From Melioribacteraceae bacterium (lineage in GTDB: Bacteria; Bacteroidota; Ignavibacteria; Ignavibacteriales; Melioribacteraceae), in the NCBI GenBank assembly GCA_024103215.1, contig JAGFIY010000114.1, positions 1 through 35,136 of the forward strand: 35,136 nucleotides of DNA, written 5' to 3'. Below the pieces are notes generated by a model that was given only the letters and a program-made list of their open reading frames with translations, did no database searches and had not been told where the DNA came from. The position numbers and the translations under genes are program-made. Shown here piece by piece: positions 32,666 through 35,136 of the stretch. Within the stretch, counting starts at the first letter, position 1. Each line of letters starts with the position of its first letter.

Positions 32666-33523
32666 TTATTCACTAAGCAACAGAATTGCTATAAAGATAA
32701 GAATACCTAAAGTTGAGCCTAAATATATTATACGAATATACTTTCTGCCGAAATCATCATTCTCTATTTTATAAAGTTTTATAACCGGAAAAAGAATAAA
32801 AGCATCCATGATAAGGATTGGAATGAGATAGATAACAGAAAACCAAGAGAGCAATAAAGGTAGAAATGAGAACGTAATTACAACCAAGAAAATAATAGTG
32901 CTTACTTTTAATGCGAACGGTTTTCCATATTTAATTGCCAATGAATTTGATCCAATTAGCAAATCGCCCTTTGCATCCATTGCATCAGAGGCAATTTCTT
33001 CACCAAGATCGATTAGTGCTGCTGTGAATGCAAAAAACAAAATATGCTTATCCAGTGGAAATCCGACAGAAATCCCGCCGTAAATAAACGTCATTCCCAC
33101 AGAAAAACTGACTATGAGATTTCCCAACAATCCGCATTTCTTGAATCTGCGATTATATAAATACCCAAGTAAGGTCAGCACAAAAATGCAAATAAATGAA
33201 TTTATGTTAATCAGCAAACTTGAAGCAAAACCTATGATCAGCAAAAAGATTGAGAAATACAATGCTTCTGTTTTTGTTAAAACATTAGAAGGAATTGGTC
33301 TATATGGTGCATTTATTTTATCTGTTTCTATATCAAAATAATCGTTAAGTACTAATATTGAAGCCGATATAGTAAACACAGACAAAAACCCTAAAGCAGC
33401 AAGTTGCATTGAAGGAAATTCTTTTAATGCTAGTAATTGCCCTGATAAGACGCAAATTCCGGCAGCAAAGGGAAGTTCGAATCTAATTAATTTGAAAAAA
33501 CCTTTTAGTTTTTTAGCATTCAA
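32666..33523 (-). CDS. UbiA-family membrane prenyltransferase
   Basis: This 285-residue protein has about nine membrane helices. It has two Asp-rich motifs of aromatic/lipid prenyltransferases: NDYFDIETDK starting at Asn60, followed by the conserved RPIPSN (75-80), and DAMDAKGD at 180-187, followed by KYG. Such enzymes move a prenyl chain from its diphosphate to an acceptor such as a quinone ring, heme or a glycerol phosphate. The first motif resembles that of archaeal-type digeranylgeranylglyceryl phosphate synthases more than MenA, but this is from memory and the acceptor is not fixed. The start is TTG 33523; no in-frame ATG precedes the conserved helix. Its prenyl donor might come from the synthase fusion 8 kb away, which is only a guess. 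Confidence 0.85.
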   Translation of the reverse strand: MNAKKLKGFFKLIRFELPFAAGICVLSGQLLALKEFPSMQLAALGFLSVFTISASILVLNDYFDIETDKINAPYRPIPSNVLTKTEALYFSIFLLIIGFASSLLININSFICIFVLTLLGYLYNRRFKKCGLLGNLIVSFSVGMTFIYGGISVGFPLDKHILFFAFTAALIDLGEEIASDAMDAKGDLLIGSNSLAIKYGKPFALKVSTIIFLVVITFSFLPLLLSWFSVIYLIPILIMDAFILFPVIKLYKIENDDFGRKYIRIIYLGSTLGILIFIAILLLSE

Positions 33524-33634
33524 ATTTTATAGCTGGATTTTTCATTTATTGTCTGCAAATTAGATGTTGTTTTATAATTTCCGAAATATTTTTATTGATA
33601 TTTATACTTCATTTATTTTATAAATAATTTTCAA

Positions 33635-34003
33635 CTATTTCTTGAAGATAAAGTATACCGCTAAAATCAAAAAAATAAATCCAATTAAGTGATTCATTCT
33701 GAAAGTTTCGGTTTTGAAAAGCAGTAATGAAAAAACCGTAAATACAGTTAGAGTTATAACTTCTTGGATAACTTTTAGTTCAACCAAACTAAATGATCCG
33801 CCGTTGCCATTGTAACCTATACGGTTTGCGGGAACTTGAAAACAGTACTCAAAAAAAGCAACTCCCCAACTAATCAAAACTATCGTAAACAATCCTAAAT
33901 TTGAGAATGATGGAATTTCCTTGAATTTTAAATGACCGTACCATGCGAAAGTCATAAATGTGTTTGATGCAACCAAAAGCAAGATTACCAGAATACCGCT
34001 CAT
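33635..34003 (-). CDS. DUF486-family small membrane protein
   Basis: This 122-residue, four-helix protein matches the DUF486 family of DMT-like membrane proteins. VASNTFMTFAWYGHLKF and ISWGVAFFEYCFQVPANRIGY are diagnostic, as is the final FRMNHLIGFIFLILAVYF. Function is unknown. It starts at ATG 34003 and stands alone, 169 nt from the GNAT gene upstream and 111 nt from UbiA downstream. Confidence 0.87.
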   Translation of the reverse strand: MSGILVILLLVASNTFMTFAWYGHLKFKEIPSFSNLGLFTIVLISWGVAFFEYCFQVPANRIGYNGNGGSFSLVELKVIQEVITLTVFTVFSLLLFKTETFRMNHLIGFIFLILAVYFIFKK

Positions 34004-34172
34004 TATTTTTCCTTATAGAAAGTTATTTAAAAAATAACTGCGGTATATAGAAAGAATTTTTCTATTCGTCAATATGAATTTTACTTTATTTGCTACTAGT
34101 AATTAAAGTAATATTGCTTTTGTAATTGCACTAACAATAAATATGCTGAGATATCAGGGTGGGTGGAGTTAT

Positions 34173-35036
34173 TTACCCCAATTCAAAAGTGGTAATTCCG
34201 AATATTTTGTTTACGGGAACATTCGGTGGAGTTCCGTAATACATTCTTGCACATTCAAAAACATATTCCATTTTATATTTCTTTACAAGTTCGCGTGCGG
34301 CTTCATTTACAATTGGTATATCCAAATAAAAATATTCGCCTTTTGCTGCTGAGGAACAAGCTTTTAACAGTTCTTCGGCAATTTCCGATGTATCAGCAAA
34401 GAGCGGACAAATTTTATATCCCTTATTAGCCTTACGTAAAACTGCAAATCCTTTTAGTTCTCTATCTTCGACATACTTAAACTTTCTTATCTCGGGCATT
34501 TCCATCCAATTGATCATAAACTGCGGTCTATTGAAGCCGAAACACATTTTGTCATACTCTAATATTTTAGTGTAATCACTTTTCTCAATAGACGAAATAT
34601 TTTTATTTGTTGAATATTCCTTTCCAATTCCTTCATAACGTAAATCGCGAAATGCGATTTCAAATCCTCCTCGATTATAAAACTGCTGCATTTCAATAAC
34701 CCCATCCATCCCAATTGATGCACCTCTATTTAGTCTTTTTAACAGAGTGTCTCTTCTTAAATGCCAAAGTTTTTTCCCGATTCCGTTGGATCGATATTCT
34801 GGTCTAACGATGAAGAAACCCATAAAACCAAAATCACCGTTATACGAAACGATTGAGCCTCCGGCAATCAACTCTCCCTTATCAAAGAACCCATAAAATC
34901 CGCCAGGGTCGGTTCGCCAGTAAACATCAGCATCATATGGACCGGGATTCCAGCCTTCTTCGTCAGCCCATTTTATTAGTATGTCAACTTGTTTGCAATT
35001 GAGTTTTATAAATTTAAATTTATTTTGAAAGTTCAT
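34173..35036 (-). CDS. GNAT acetyltransferase with a C-terminal second domain
   Basis: This is a 287-residue GNAT-family protein. The acetyl-CoA motif is RPEYRSNGIGKKLW (98-111), preceded by GFMGFFIV. The N-terminal WADEEGWNPGPYDADVYW is a pattern seen in a YitH-type GNAT subfamily. The C-terminal part (about 150-287) resembles the second, GNAT-like half of those proteins, with YDKMCFGFNRPQFM and GFAVLRKANKGYKICPL. The acetyl acceptor is unknown. Its ATG overlaps the stop of the upstream VOC gene (ATGA), so the two are translationally linked. Confidence 0.85.
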   Translation of the reverse strand: MNFQNKFKFIKLNCKQVDILIKWADEEGWNPGPYDADVYWRTDPGGFYGFFDKGELIAGGSIVSYNGDFGFMGFFIVRPEYRSNGIGKKLWHLRRDTLLKRLNRGASIGMDGVIEMQQFYNRGGFEIAFRDLRYEGIGKEYSTNKNISSIEKSDYTKILEYDKMCFGFNRPQFMINWMEMPEIRKFKYVEDRELKGFAVLRKANKGYKICPLFADTSEIAEELLKACSSAAKGEYFYLDIPIVNEAARELVKKYKMEYVFECARMYYGTPPNVPVNKIFGITTFELG

Positions 35037-35136
35037 TCAGAATTTTCCATTGTCTCCGCAAAAGCAATTATATAACCGTCGGGATCTTCAAAATAAATTG
35101 CTCTGTGACCCCAATCTCTTTCTTTTAAGTCGTCTA
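35033..35136 (-). CDS. VOC (glyoxalase/bleomycin-resistance) protein, C-terminal end only
   Basis: Only the last 33 codons are inside the window. WGHRAIYFEDPDGYIIAFAE is the closing strand of a VOC-fold domain. The metal-ligand glutamate normally two residues after the DPDG-x-x-I strand does not sit in the canonical place (reads A), so it may bind ligand rather than catalyse. The TGA (35033-35035) overlaps the GNAT ATG by 4 nt. Function cannot be assigned from this fragment. Confidence 0.78.
   Translation of the reverse strand, partial: DDLKERDWGHRAIYFEDPDGYIIAFAETMENSE

Noticed and set aside
1-35136. CRISPR arrays, insertion sequences and toxin-antitoxin or phage-defence genes
   Set aside because: I found no regularly spaced repeats, transposase motifs, or recognised defence families.

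Overview
The window is AT-rich bacterial chromosome, tightly packed on both strands with short intergenic gaps. Three things place it in the Bacteroidota/Chlorobiota superphylum, most likely among the Ignavibacteria. The protein at 25078-26106 ends in a type IX secretion sorting domain of the AQNFPNPFNPTT type. Shine-Dalgarno sequences are patchy. Several genes and both tRNAs have an upstream TAnnTTTG box, the Bacteroidota -7 element. The lineage is inferred from motifs, not from a database match. No phage, insertion sequence, CRISPR array or rRNA was seen, so this looks like ordinary chromosome with a few unusual proteins.

Layout. 1-3654: a truncated secreted cysteine-peptidase-like protein (-), an AbgT transporter (+) and a small protein of two tandem helix-turn-helix-like repeats (+). 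3724-7037: a nucleotidyltransferase (-) diverging from an M20 amidohydrolase/alanine racemase pair (+) whose genes overlap by 8 nt. 7040-10772: a glucosidase/sodium-sugar symporter operon (-), GH97 plus a close relative of Vibrio vSGLT. 10894-13061: a pilin-like membrane protein behind a protein that joins a sigma-factor-like cytoplasmic part, one membrane helix and a FecR-like periplasmic part (-). 13250-13525: two divergent tRNA-Ser genes. 13849-17744: two histidine kinases without an adjacent response regulator. 17922-21251: a secreted protein overlapping a SET-domain protein (+), convergent with a peptidoglycan glycosyltransferase and an M14 carboxypeptidase (-). 21341-25074: an NhaC-type antiporter and a CrtC-like/polyprenyl synthase fusion (+). 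25078-26106: a T9SS cargo protein (-). 26286-32018: a complete seven-gene Mrp antiporter operon mrpABCDEFG (+). 32027-35136: DinB-like, UbiA-like, DUF486, GNAT and a truncated VOC gene (-).

How the genes fit together. Sodium is a recurrent theme: a vSGLT-like symporter, an NhaC-type antiporter and a full Mrp complex suggest that an inward sodium gradient is maintained and used. GH97 and the symporter form a simple path in which alpha-linked glucosides are cut outside the cytoplasm and the hexose is imported with sodium. Wall metabolism is represented by alanine racemase and MtgA, possibly with the M14 enzyme.

The most unusual items are the single-chain sigma/transmembrane/FecR protein (11358-13061) and the lipocalin-like CrtC domain fused to an isoprenyl diphosphate synthase with an altered second Asp motif (22891-25074). 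After these come the bacterial SET protein (18349-18783) and the tandem HTH-like protein (3220-3654).
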